DNA of 12,268 bases, from positions 1 to 12,268 of the forward strand of contig CAMJXI010000020.1 in NCBI GenBank assembly GCA_946409675.1. The letters are read 5' to 3'. Within the stretch, counting starts at the first letter, position 1; every line of letters starts with the position of its first letter. The position numbers were made by a program, and so were the translations under genes. A model generated the notes under the pieces. The model saw nothing but the letters and a program-made list of their open reading frames with translations, was not told the origin of the DNA and did no database searches. Source of the DNA: an uncultured Lactobacillus sp. (GTDB lineage Bacteria; Bacillota; Bacilli; Lactobacillales; Lactobacillaceae). This document shows positions 1 to 7,638 of this stretch, piece by piece.

Positions 1-1603
1 CGGACTTGCACAAATTGAACGCTCCGGCAAAAACCAAACAGAGAACTTGGTTGGTACGATGGGTATCGAAAAGTATTTCGACAATATTTTGGCCGGGACT
101 GATGGCTTAAAAGAGGCTAAGGTCGATTCTTACGGCTACGAATTACCTAACGCCCAAAAGGTCCTCAAGCCTTCAAAAGACGGTGAAAACGTCTACTTGA
201 CGCTTGATACCAGACTCCAATCTTACCTTGAAGATTTGATGAATACCTCAGTTGCTAAATACAAGCCACTCGGAATTACTGCAGTCCTCGAAGAAGCAAA
301 GACTGGGAAAATCCTTGCAGCTTCTCAACGTCCCTCATTTAACCCAACCACGAAGTCGAATTTGACGAACGCTTGGCGTAATCGAATGGTGGAAGATAGT
401 TTTGAACCAGGTTCTGTAATGAAGATTTTGACGCTTGCGACAGCAATTGAAACAGGTGTCTATAATCCAAATGAATACTACCAATCTGGTGCGGTCAATG
501 TGATGGGCTCAACCATCCGCGACTGGAATATTTCTGGTTGGGGCTCGATTCCATTTTCACAAGCCTTCCCAAGATCAAGTAACGTTGGGTTTGTTAAGCT
601 CCAACAAAAAATCGGTGGCAAAACTTGGGGTGAATACCTCGACAAGTTTGGCATTACCAAGAAAACCGGTATGACCTTACCTGGCGAGGTTACCGGTTCT
701 AATCAATTTAAGACGGCACTCGACCAAGCCGTAACGGCTTTTGGTCAAGGGGTAAACGTCAACGTGATGCAAATGCTTCAAGCCTTTAGTTCTGTAGCTA
801 ATGAGGGTCAAATGATCAAGCCTCAATTGGTCGAGAAAATCACCGATTCCAACGGCAAAACCGTTTCAAGTTACGAGACTAAAAAAGTTGGTAGTTCGAT
901 TTTCTCTAAGGCAACAGCTGATTTAGTGATCGAAAACATGAAGGCCGTTGTGAATTCTGAAGTGGGTACTGGTCAAGCATATAAAATTGAAGGCCAAGAT
1001 ATCGCCGTCAAAACTGGTACCGCACAATTGGCTAACCCAAATGGTGGCGGCTACTTAACAGGAATCAACAACTACATCTTCTCAGTTGTCGGGATGGCTC
1101 CAGCATCAAATCCTAAATATATTTTGTATCTAACAGTTAAACAACCACAAAAAATGACCCAAGCGGCCGAAACAATCATGGGCGAAATTTTCAAACCTTT
1201 GATGAAACGAGTTTTGGAATATGACCAAGCAGATACAACACCAGCTGCAACATCCCAAGTCACAGTTCCGCAGTTAACGACCTTAACGCCTAGTATTGCT
1301 GTCAGCACAGCTACCAATGCCGGACTCGTGCCTATTATTATTGGTGACGGGCAAAAAGTTCTAAAGCAAAATGCGCTCGCAGGTGCTAAAATAAACGCTG
1401 GTGAAAAAATCTTTATTTATAGTGGTGGCATGGTGAGAATGCCCGATATGGTCGGTTGGACGCTAGCACAGGTTCAAGCCTTCCAGGATATCACAGGTAT
1501 TAAGTTCAAAATTAACGGAACAGGACACGTGGTGAGCCAGACTATTAAAGAGAAAACACTGATCTTAAGTGCTTCACAACCTGAAGTCACACTGAAGGAG
1601 TAA
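1..1603 (+). CDS. pbpX: PBP2X/PBP2B-type septal peptidoglycan transpeptidase, 3' part (5' end outside window)
   Basis: Membrane-anchored class B penicillin-binding protein that cross-links septal peptidoglycan during division, as the partner of FtsW and the DivIB/FtsL/DivIC complex. The reading frame is open from base 2, so the gene starts upstream. The TTG at 47 is an internal codon, because conserved residues (GLAQIE, then NLVGTMGIEKYFD) run through it. 533 residues are visible. In visible numbering, the active-site SxxK motif is SVMK at 138-141, the SxN motif is SSN at 192-194, and the KTG triad is at 337-339 (KTGTAQ). Two C-terminal PASTA domains follow, at about 422-477 and 480-533, as in Firmicutes division PBPs. 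The N-terminal membrane anchor and the dimerisation domain are mostly missing from the window. The second residue of the SxxK motif is valine where threonine is common. mraY follows 2 bases after the stop. The family is certain; the symbol (pbpX, pbp2X or pbpB) depends on naming custom. Confidence 0.95.
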   Translation, partial: GLAQIERSGKNQTENLVGTMGIEKYFDNILAGTDGLKEAKVDSYGYELPNAQKVLKPSKDGENVYLTLDTRLQSYLEDLMNTSVAKYKPLGITAVLEEAKTGKILAASQRPSFNPTTKSNLTNAWRNRMVEDSFEPGSVMKILTLATAIETGVYNPNEYYQSGAVNVMGSTIRDWNISGWGSIPFSQAFPRSSNVGFVKLQQKIGGKTWGEYLDKFGITKKTGMTLPGEVTGSNQFKTALDQAVTAFGQGVNVNVMQMLQAFSSVANEGQMIKPQLVEKITDSNGKTVSSYETKKVGSSIFSKATADLVIENMKAVVNSEVGTGQAYKIEGQDIAVKTGTAQLANPNGGGYLTGINNYIFSVVGMAPASNPKYILYLTVKQPQKMTQAAETIMGEIFKPLMKRVLEYDQADTTPAATSQVTVPQLTTLTPSIAVSTATNAGLVPIIIGDGQKVLKQNALAGAKINAGEKIFIYSGGMVRMPDMVGWTLAQVQAFQDITGIKFKINGTGHVVSQTIKEKTLILSASQPEVTLKE

Positions 1604-1605
1604 TC

Positions 1606-2565
1606 ATGAGTAATATTTTTTTCCCACTGGCTGGTGGCTTTATTTCAACTGTAGTTTGTCTACCATTTTTAATTAAGTATTTGCGGGACCGAAACGAAGG
1701 ACAACAAATTCGTGAAGAGGGTCCGAAATGGCACGAAAAGAAATCAGGAACACCCACGATGGGTGGGATTGTTTTCGACCTGACAATCGTTGTGGTTGCA
1801 ACGATTGTTGCTTTAACGCAAAACATTGCCGATAAATCTTTGATCGTGATGATCTTGGGCTTGCTCGGCTACGGAATTATCGGTTTCATCGACGATTCCA
1901 TCGGTATTTTGCTTCACCGTAATCTAGGATTACGCGCCTACCAGAAACTGTTGGGCCAAATCTTGATTGCAATTGTCATCATTTACATTCTCTACACCGA
2001 TCAATTTACCTTCTCGCTGTACATTCCGTTCTTCGGAGAGGTTGAGAGCATCTGGCTTTACGCCGTTTTCGCCATGTTTTGGTTGGTGGGTTTCTCAAAT
2101 GCCGTTAACCTTTCAGACGGGATTGACGGACTTTGTTCAGGACTTTCGATTATCGCTTACTTGGCCTACGCCTTTATCGCGTACCGCCAAGACAACCAAA
2201 CGGTGATGATTTTCGCCTTGACCGTCGTCGGCGCCTTGTTAGGCTTCTTAATCTTCAACCATAAGCCTGCCAAAATCTTCATGGGCGATGTCGGTTCACT
2301 GGCCTTAGGTGGTGGTTTAGCCGTCATTTCTATCTTGCTCGATCGTCCCTGGTCGTTGCTCTTGATTGGGATTGTTTTCGTCTTAGAAACGTTGAGTGTT
2401 ATTTTGCAAGTTGCATCATTTAAGACGACTGGTAAACGCATCTTTAAGATGACTCCGATTCATCATCATTTTGAGATGAGCGGCTTTAATGAGTGGCAAG
2501 TTGATTTCTTATTCTGGGGCACAGGCTTAGTCGGCGCCTTAGTTTACCTAATTTTCTTTATCTAA
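1606..2565 (+). CDS. mraY: Phospho-N-acetylmuramoyl-pentapeptide transferase (MraY)
   Basis: Integral membrane enzyme that transfers phospho-MurNAc-pentapeptide from UDP to undecaprenyl phosphate, making lipid I, the first membrane step of peptidoglycan synthesis. At 319 residues it has the usual family length. It is strongly hydrophobic with about ten membrane segments. Family signatures are visible: KSGTPTMGG near residue 50, the catalytic Asp-Asp pair at 96-97 (GFIDDSIG), NLSDGIDGL at 168-176 and the PIHHHFE histidine motif (His 286-288). The ATG at 1606 is chosen because an SD (AAGGAG, 1595-1600) sits five bases upstream, overlapping the end of the transpeptidase gene. With only 2 bases after the previous stop, the two genes are surely co-transcribed and probably translationally coupled. 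No unusual feature is seen. Confidence 0.98.
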   Translation: MSNIFFPLAGGFISTVVCLPFLIKYLRDRNEGQQIREEGPKWHEKKSGTPTMGGIVFDLTIVVVATIVALTQNIADKSLIVMILGLLGYGIIGFIDDSIGILLHRNLGLRAYQKLLGQILIAIVIIYILYTDQFTFSLYIPFFGEVESIWLYAVFAMFWLVGFSNAVNLSDGIDGLCSGLSIIAYLAYAFIAYRQDNQTVMIFALTVVGALLGFLIFNHKPAKIFMGDVGSLALGGGLAVISILLDRPWSLLLIGIVFVLETLSVILQVASFKTTGKRIFKMTPIHHHFEMSGFNEWQVDFLFWGTGLVGALVYLIFFI

Positions 2566-2614
2566 TTTCCAAAAAATCTAAATTTCTAAATATTGTTTTA
2601 GTCAGGTCGAATGT

Positions 2615-3982
2615 ATGAAAAAAATCACGAAGTATCAGGATAAAAAAGTTTTAATTTTAGGATTGGCCAAGAGCGGCTTTGCTGTGGCCAATGTTTTGCT
2701 GGAACTCGGAGCCCAAATCACGGTGAACGATGCCGGTGACTTAAGCCAAGACGCAAAAGCCCAAACTTTAGCAGAAAAGGGCGTCACAATCATTGATGGT
2801 CATCATCCCGTCGAATTATTCGACCAAGGTTTTGACTACCTCCTCAAGAATCCGGGTATTCCTTATACCAACGTGATGGTCGAAAAAGCAACCGAACTTG
2901 GTGTGCCAATCATGACCGAACCCGAAGTCGCCTTTGAAGTATCCGAAGCACCTTTTGTCGCAATTACCGGTTCTAACGGTAAGACAACGACCACTATGTT
3001 AACGACCGAAATCTTAAACAAGACCTTAACTAAAGGGACTGCTTATTCCGTCGGTAACATCGGGGTTCCAATCGCTGAGATTGCCCAAAAGGCGACTCTT
3101 GACGACGTCTTAGTCGCCGAAATGTCTAGTTTCCAATTGCTAGGTGTGACAACATTCAAGCCTTATGTAGCAGCTATCGTTGACGTGTACCCAACTCACT
3201 TGGATTACCACGAGACTTTTGCCAACTACTTGAACGCTAAGCTCCAAATCACCAAAAACCAAGATGCGAGTGATTACTTCGTCGTGAACTTTGACCAACC
3301 AGAAATTTTGGCCCAAGAAAAATTTGCGACTAAAGCCCAAATTAAGAGTTTCTCCGAAAAAGATAGTCAAGCAGACTACTTCCTCACCCAAAACAGCTTG
3401 GCCGCCCAAGACGGTCCGATCATGCCAATCAGTGACGTGAAGCTGCCTGGGGAACACAATTTACAAAATGCGTTAGTGGCCAGTGCCATCGGTAAGATTT
3501 TTGGCGCAACCAACGAAACGATTACCCAAGTCTTAAGCACGTTTAGTGGTGCTAAGCATCGTCTACAATATGTGAAGACTTTAAATGGTCGTAAAATCTA
3601 CAACGATTCAAAATCAACTAATATCGAAGCCGCCACAGTGGCTATTAATGCATTTAAAGACCCAGAAGTTTTGATTGCGGGCGGCTTAGATCGCGGCTTT
3701 AACTTCGATCCGTTAGTCGAACCCTTCAAGAATCACGTCAAGGCGATGGTCTTGTATGGTGAAACAAAGCAACTTTTGGCAGACGCCGCCGAGAAGGCAG
3801 GCATTACAGAAGTGGAAATTGTTGATACACTTGAAGAGGCGGTTCCAATTGCCTATGATTTGACTGCGAGTGGGGACATTTTGTTGTTCTCACCAGCTTG
3901 TGCAAGTTGGGATCAGTTTAAGACCTTTGAAGAGCGGGGAGATCGTTTCCTCGAATACATTAATGAATTGGTGGAAGAGTAA
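2615..3982 (+). CDS. murD: UDP-N-acetylmuramoyl-L-alanine--D-glutamate ligase (MurD)
   Basis: Cytoplasmic ATP-dependent ligase that adds D-glutamate to UDP-MurNAc-L-Ala. Its 455 residues match the family. The N-terminal Rossmann-like domain binds the UDP-sugar (KNPGIPYTN). The central ATPase domain has the P-loop ITGSNGKTTTT at 117-127, followed by VGNIGVP and AEMSSFQL. The C-terminal domain carries YNDSKSTN, GGLDRG and SPACASWDQFK, all typical of MurD. The 49-base gap after mraY is AT-rich, and the SD is weak (AGG at 2604-2606, 8 bases before the start). An out-of-frame ATG at 2611 lies four bases upstream and opens a ten-codon frame ending at 2643. The ATG at 2615 is preferred because it begins the conserved protein (MKKITKYQDKKVLILG). 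murG begins 3 bases after the stop. Confidence 0.97.
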   Translation: MKKITKYQDKKVLILGLAKSGFAVANVLLELGAQITVNDAGDLSQDAKAQTLAEKGVTIIDGHHPVELFDQGFDYLLKNPGIPYTNVMVEKATELGVPIMTEPEVAFEVSEAPFVAITGSNGKTTTTMLTTEILNKTLTKGTAYSVGNIGVPIAEIAQKATLDDVLVAEMSSFQLLGVTTFKPYVAAIVDVYPTHLDYHETFANYLNAKLQITKNQDASDYFVVNFDQPEILAQEKFATKAQIKSFSEKDSQADYFLTQNSLAAQDGPIMPISDVKLPGEHNLQNALVASAIGKIFGATNETITQVLSTFSGAKHRLQYVKTLNGRKIYNDSKSTNIEAATVAINAFKDPEVLIAGGLDRGFNFDPLVEPFKNHVKAMVLYGETKQLLADAAEKAGITEVEIVDTLEEAVPIAYDLTASGDILLFSPACASWDQFKTFEERGDRFLEYINELVEE

Positions 3983-3985
3983 AAA

Positions 3986-5089
3986 ATGCGAGTGATTTTT
4001 TCTGGTGGCGGTACTGGTGGCCATATATATCCTATCTTAGCCTTAATTAAACGTTTGAAGGAACGTGGCTTAATCGATGACGTTTTATTTGTGGGCACGA
4101 AAAAAGGCTTAGAGAGCAAACTGGTGCCTAATGCGGGTATCAAGTTCGAAACTCTTTTGGCGCAAGGATTCAGCGGGAAGCACGTCTTCAAAAACGTGAA
4201 GACCGCTAAAATGTTCATGGCCGCAACCAAAGATGCCAAAAAGATTATTAACGACTTCCAACCAGACGTCGTGATTGGGACCGGTGGCTATGTGTCTGCC
4301 GCCATCGTTTACGCTGCCGCTAAGGCTAAAATTCCAACGATCATCCATGAGCAAAATTCCGTTGTCGGACTTGCTAATAAATTCCTCGCGCATTTTGTCG
4401 ACCGGATTACCTACGTCTTCGACGATGCTACGAGCCAATTCTCCGAAAAGAAGAAATTAGTGAAGACGGGGAACCCTCGTTCACAAGAAGTGATTGGTTT
4501 AACTACCAAAACAGACCTTTCGAAGTTCAACTTGAAGGACGATATTCCAACCGTCTTGATTTTTGGCGGTTCACGTGGTGCCCAACGGATTAACGATATC
4601 GTCGTTGAGGCTGTTCCAAGACTCAACACGAAACCTTACCAAGTTATTTTTGCGACGGGTCAACGTTACTACAACGATGTTAAGACGAAGCTTGCTAGTC
4701 AAGAACTCAATGAGAACTTGGCAATCGTGCCTTACGTTGCCGACGTGCCAGCCTTGTTGCCAAACATTACGGCTGTTGTCGCCCGTTCTGGTGCGACCAC
4801 CTTGGCAGAAATCACGGCCATGGGTACACCCGCAATCTTGATTCCAAGCCCCAACGTGACCCATAACCACCAAATGAAGAACGCGATGGATTTGGAAGGA
4901 GTGGGTGCTGCTATCGTGCTTGCTGAAGATGATTTGAACGTGAACAATTTCGTTAGTTCTATCGACCACATTTTGTTAGACAGCTCATATGCGAAGAAGA
5001 TGTCAGTTGCTTCTAAGAGCTTAGCTGTCGTTGATGCGAGTGATCGAATTATCGCGGTTATGGAAGAATTAACTAACAACAAAAAATAG
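3986..5089 (+). CDS. murG: UDP-N-acetylglucosamine--lipid I GlcNAc transferase (MurG)
   Basis: Peripheral membrane glycosyltransferase (GT28, GT-B fold) on the cytoplasmic face. It adds GlcNAc from UDP-GlcNAc to lipid I to give lipid II, the substrate later used by the septal transpeptidase system. The 367 residues match the usual length. The N-terminal glycine-rich loop GGGTGGHIYP is at 7-16 with the conserved His13. HEQNSVVGLAN begins at residue 121, the second glycine-rich loop FGGSRGAQ is at 193-200, and the UDP-GlcNAc-binding segment RSGATTLAE is at 267-275. The start lies 3 bases after the murD stop, and the purine-rich GTGGAAGAG at 3971-3979, inside the end of murD, can serve as SD. 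This suggests coupling to murD. No broken or missing motif was seen. Confidence 0.98.
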   Translation: MRVIFSGGGTGGHIYPILALIKRLKERGLIDDVLFVGTKKGLESKLVPNAGIKFETLLAQGFSGKHVFKNVKTAKMFMAATKDAKKIINDFQPDVVIGTGGYVSAAIVYAAAKAKIPTIIHEQNSVVGLANKFLAHFVDRITYVFDDATSQFSEKKKLVKTGNPRSQEVIGLTTKTDLSKFNLKDDIPTVLIFGGSRGAQRINDIVVEAVPRLNTKPYQVIFATGQRYYNDVKTKLASQELNENLAIVPYVADVPALLPNITAVVARSGATTLAEITAMGTPAILIPSPNVTHNHQMKNAMDLEGVGAAIVLAEDDLNVNNFVSSIDHILLDSSYAKKMSVASKSLAVVDASDRIIAVMEELTNNKK

Positions 5090-5130
5090 AGTAACCAAGA
5101 ATCAAAGTAATAATTAATCCAAGACTAGAT

Positions 5131-5139
5131 AAAGGAGGT
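5131..5139 (+). promoter_or_regulatory. Strong ribosome binding site that decides the divIB start
   Basis: AAAGGAGGT is a near-perfect complement of the 16S 3' end and lies 7 bases before the ATG at 5147. A GTG at 5138 in the same frame would make the protein three residues longer, but it lies within the SD itself. Initiation at 5147 is therefore far more likely. Confidence 0.85.
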
Positions 5140-5146
5140 GACTAAC

Positions 5147-6148
5147 ATGAAGAAGAGCGACCAAGATGAGCAAGCCAAGAAAAAGGCGCAACAAAAGGGT
5201 AAACAAAAAGGTAAAAAAGTCAGCGGTAAAAAAGACTCTGCTAAACAGCCCGAGATTAAAGTAATTGAAGGTAAGTCTGGCAAGCCTAATCCACCAAAGA
5301 AGAATATTACCAAGAAGGACCCAAACGTTGAACTGCAACCATGGCTCGACTATTCTAAGCAAACTAAAGGCAAGCGGACCAACAAGAACAAGAAGAAAAA
5401 TGTTGGACCAGAACTTAAGAACCTGAAGAAGCAAAGAAGACACGCCGTCATCACGAAACTCGGAATTTTGTTAGTCGTTTCTTTAATTATAGTTGGTGGA
5501 TTGACGTATTATCTCTCCCCAGTTTCGCTCACCCAAAAGATTACCGTTTTAAACAACGGTGATATTCCGGTTGAAAAAGTTATTAAATCTTCCGGGTTAC
5601 AGACGAAAAAACATATTTTAGCCCAATTTTTGAATAAAGGAGCGGCCGAACAAAAGCTGAAGAAAGCCTATCCTTCAATCAAATCAGTTAAAATAACAAT
5701 GACTGACCCCACAACCTTGGAAATGAAGCTAAGTCAAAATAAAGTTATTGCATATTTGAAGAATGAAACAAGTTATCAGAAAATTCTCGATAATGGCGAC
5801 GTTTCAAAGGAAAAACTTGTCCAAGCCCAACTCGAGAGCCTCCCAATTTTCTTGGGCTATCAGAAGGGAAAGGACTTAACAGAAGACATCAGGGTCTTCC
5901 AGAGCCTTCCAAGTGACATTAAAGAAGCGGTTCAATTCATCAACCAAAAGGCGGCGGTGAATACCCAAATTATTTTGGTCATGAAGAACCAAAATGTCAT
6001 TATTGGCGATACCGATTCCTTAAAAGATAAGATTAGCTATTATCGCACAATTCAAAAGCAACTTACGCAACCGTCAATTGTCGATTTTGAAATCGGAGCG
6101 TTCAGTCGCCCATTGACAGAAACCGATAAAAAAAGCTATCTCCAGTGA
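5147..6148 (+). CDS. divIB: Cell division protein DivIB (FtsQ family)
   Basis: Bitopic membrane protein of the divisome. In Firmicutes it complexes with FtsL and DivIC and regulates septal peptidoglycan synthesis. 333 residues from the ATG at 5147. The cytoplasmic N-terminus, about 100 residues, is extremely lysine-rich and low in complexity, with KGKQKGKK-like runs. One membrane helix follows at about 104-123 (LGILLVVSLIIVGGLTYYL). Then comes an extracellular POTRA domain from about 125 to 195 (ITVLNNGDIPVEKVIKSSGL and onward) and the beta domain with a short C-terminal tail. Position between murG and ftsA is the normal dcw place for divIB/ftsQ. Sequence divergence is typical for this family, so the assignment rests on topology, POTRA pattern and synteny. 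A 57-base gap without a clear terminator separates it from murG. Confidence 0.93.
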   Translation: MKKSDQDEQAKKKAQQKGKQKGKKVSGKKDSAKQPEIKVIEGKSGKPNPPKKNITKKDPNVELQPWLDYSKQTKGKRTNKNKKKNVGPELKNLKKQRRHAVITKLGILLVVSLIIVGGLTYYLSPVSLTQKITVLNNGDIPVEKVIKSSGLQTKKHILAQFLNKGAAEQKLKKAYPSIKSVKITMTDPTTLEMKLSQNKVIAYLKNETSYQKILDNGDVSKEKLVQAQLESLPIFLGYQKGKDLTEDIRVFQSLPSDIKEAVQFINQKAAVNTQIILVMKNQNVIIGDTDSLKDKISYYRTIQKQLTQPSIVDFEIGAFSRPLTETDKKSYLQ

Positions 6149-6173
6149 GTTTTATACTTACAATGGCCAAGTG

Positions 6174-6200
6174 TTATGTTAAAATTTAATCATATATAAT
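6174..6200 (+). promoter_or_regulatory. Candidate promoter in the divIB-ftsA gap
   Basis: The 81-base gap between divIB and ftsA is very AT-rich and contains a consensus -10 hexamer TATAAT at 6195-6200. No good -35 is present at the ideal distance: TTATGT at 6174-6179 matches poorly with a 15-base spacer. A second -10-like TAAAAT is at 6180-6185, 16 bases after a weak TTACAA (6158-6163). A promoter giving ftsA-ftsZ its own transcription is plausible, but its exact -35 cannot be fixed by eye. Confidence 0.4.
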
Positions 6201-6217
6201 AGTGATGAGAATATATT

Positions 6218-6224
6218 GGGGGAG
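6218..6224 (+). promoter_or_regulatory. Ribosome binding site fixing a TTG start for ftsA
   Basis: GGGGGAG lies five bases before the TTG at 6230. No ATG or GTG in the ftsA frame lies near it, and the FtsA phosphate-1 motif begins only nine codons later. The TTG is therefore the real initiation codon. Confidence 0.8.
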
Positions 6225-6229
6225 TTAAA

Positions 6230-7624
6230 TTGAATAATTCTAGTTTAATCGTAGGATTAGATATCGGCACAACCAACGTTAAAGCTGTTGTCGCAGATGC
6301 CTCTTCAAGTCAATTGAAAATAATCGGTGCCGCCTCTGTCCCCACTCTGGGAATGGATCACGGTAACATTGTGGATATTGATCAAACCGCTTCTGCAGTT
6401 GCTACCGTGCTATCTAGTGCTGAAGAAAAAACAAATACAAAAATAAATCGTGTGGTGACCGCAATTCCCGCATCGATGCTGCAACTTGAGAGTACGAGTG
6501 GGGTCATTAACATCGCCCAAGATAGTCGCGAGATTAATGACGCTGACGTCCAAGCCGTTACCGCTGCTGCTTTAAGCGCAGGTGTTCGTTCTGGACGTGA
6601 GGCAATCGCCTTTCTACCTACCAAGTTCAGGGTGGATAACGAAGACAAGATCATCGATCCACGAAAGATGATTGGGATGAGCCTTGAGGTGAAAGGTATC
6701 TTAGTTACCGCACCAAAGGCCTCATTACATAACATCAAGCGCGCAATCGAACGAGCAGGTTATACGAATAACTTCTTCGTTGCTGCTCCGCTTGCTGTCG
6801 CTAACGTGGCTTTAGACGAAGGTGAACAAACCTTTGGGACCATCTTGATGGATATCGGCGGTGGCCAAAGTACCGCAACCGTAATTCGCGACAAGAAGAT
6901 TGTTTACGCGAGCATCAACAATAATGGTGGGGTAGATATTACCCGGGACATCTCAATTGTCTTGAACAGTTCCTTAAGCGAAGCCGAAAAGGTAAAAACT
7001 AGTTTCGGGATTGCTGATCCCCAGATGGCTAGTGAAAGCGATGAGGTTCCGGTCAACGTCGTTGGGAAGGATTCACCAGACATGATTTCCGAGAAATACT
7101 TGTCCGAAATCATCAATGCCCGCTTGGAAGAAATTCTCGAGCACTTGGGTTCTGGTTTGAAGAATCACCATGCGTTTGATTTACCCGGTGGCATCGTAAT
7201 AACCGGTGGTACCTCAGCACTTCCTGGAATCGACCAATTGATTGCCGATACTTATCAGGTCAATGCCAGAATCTACACCCCCGACCAAATGGGCTTGCGC
7301 GATTCTAAATACGCTACCGGCTATGGGATCGTCAACTACGCGTATGACTTGCACGACATCGATTTTCTCGTCAACAGCGTGCTCAGCGCGAACAATTTGG
7401 ACGAATTCAATACCGAACCAAACTCCACTGAACCAAAACAAAGTAATAAATTTTTCAAACGGCTTCAGTCAGATAATGAAAATGACGGCAAAGAGGCTTA
7501 TAATGATGCTAAACTAGCTTCGAAACAGAAGCCTGAAAAACAAGAAAAAACGAAACCTGAAAAGACTAAAAAGAACAAAGAGAAAAAGGGAGTCAAAGAG
7601 TTCTTCAAGAAATTCTTTGATTAA
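6230..7624 (+). CDS. ftsA: Cell division protein FtsA
   Basis: Actin-like ATPase that binds the FtsZ C-terminal peptide and tethers the Z ring to the membrane. 464 residues, with initiation at TTG. Actin-family motifs are in order: phosphate 1 GLDIGTT at 9-15, the FtsA-specific 1C domain around residues 85-165, phosphate 2 DIGGG at 208-212, and the adenosine motif ITGGTS at 324-329. The C-terminus is a long charged linker rich in Lys, Glu and Pro with KPEK repeats, ending in the amphipathic membrane-targeting helix GVKEFFKKFFD. The ftsZ SD begins at the last bases of the ftsA stop codon, so the two genes are tightly linked. A candidate promoter precedes ftsA. The rare start codon may moderate FtsA relative to FtsZ; this is inference. 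Confidence 0.97.
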   Translation: MNNSSLIVGLDIGTTNVKAVVADASSSQLKIIGAASVPTLGMDHGNIVDIDQTASAVATVLSSAEEKTNTKINRVVTAIPASMLQLESTSGVINIAQDSREINDADVQAVTAAALSAGVRSGREAIAFLPTKFRVDNEDKIIDPRKMIGMSLEVKGILVTAPKASLHNIKRAIERAGYTNNFFVAAPLAVANVALDEGEQTFGTILMDIGGGQSTATVIRDKKIVYASINNNGGVDITRDISIVLNSSLSEAEKVKTSFGIADPQMASESDEVPVNVVGKDSPDMISEKYLSEIINARLEEILEHLGSGLKNHHAFDLPGGIVITGGTSALPGIDQLIADTYQVNARIYTPDQMGLRDSKYATGYGIVNYAYDLHDIDFLVNSVLSANNLDEFNTEPNSTEPKQSNKFFKRLQSDNENDGKEAYNDAKLASKQKPEKQEKTKPEKTKKNKEKKGVKEFFKKFFD

Positions 7625-7638
7625 GGAGGCATTGACAC

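Noticed and set aside
47..49. TTG at 47 as start of the transpeptidase gene
   Set aside because: The same frame is open to the window edge with conserved PBP2X residues (GLAQIE and onward), so the gene begins outside the window.
3913..5082. Several minus-strand open frames of 70-130 codons over murG, murD and ftsZ
   Set aside because: They are shadows of strong plus-strand genes, with no SD, no recognisable domains and low-complexity composition.
5090..5130. Possible promoter or terminator in the murG-divIB gap
   Set aside because: The stretch is AT-rich, but I see no paired -35/-10 boxes and no stem followed by T residues. It is probably a simple operon spacer.
5138..5146. GTG at 5138 as divIB start
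   Set aside because: It overlaps the SD sequence AAAGGAGGT, leaving no room for its own ribosome binding site. The ATG at 5147 is correctly spaced.
5191..5232. A-rich microrepeats in divIB as a tandem repeat or CRISPR-like element
   Set aside because: The units are short, irregular and in frame with lysine codons, so they reflect a low-complexity protein tail.
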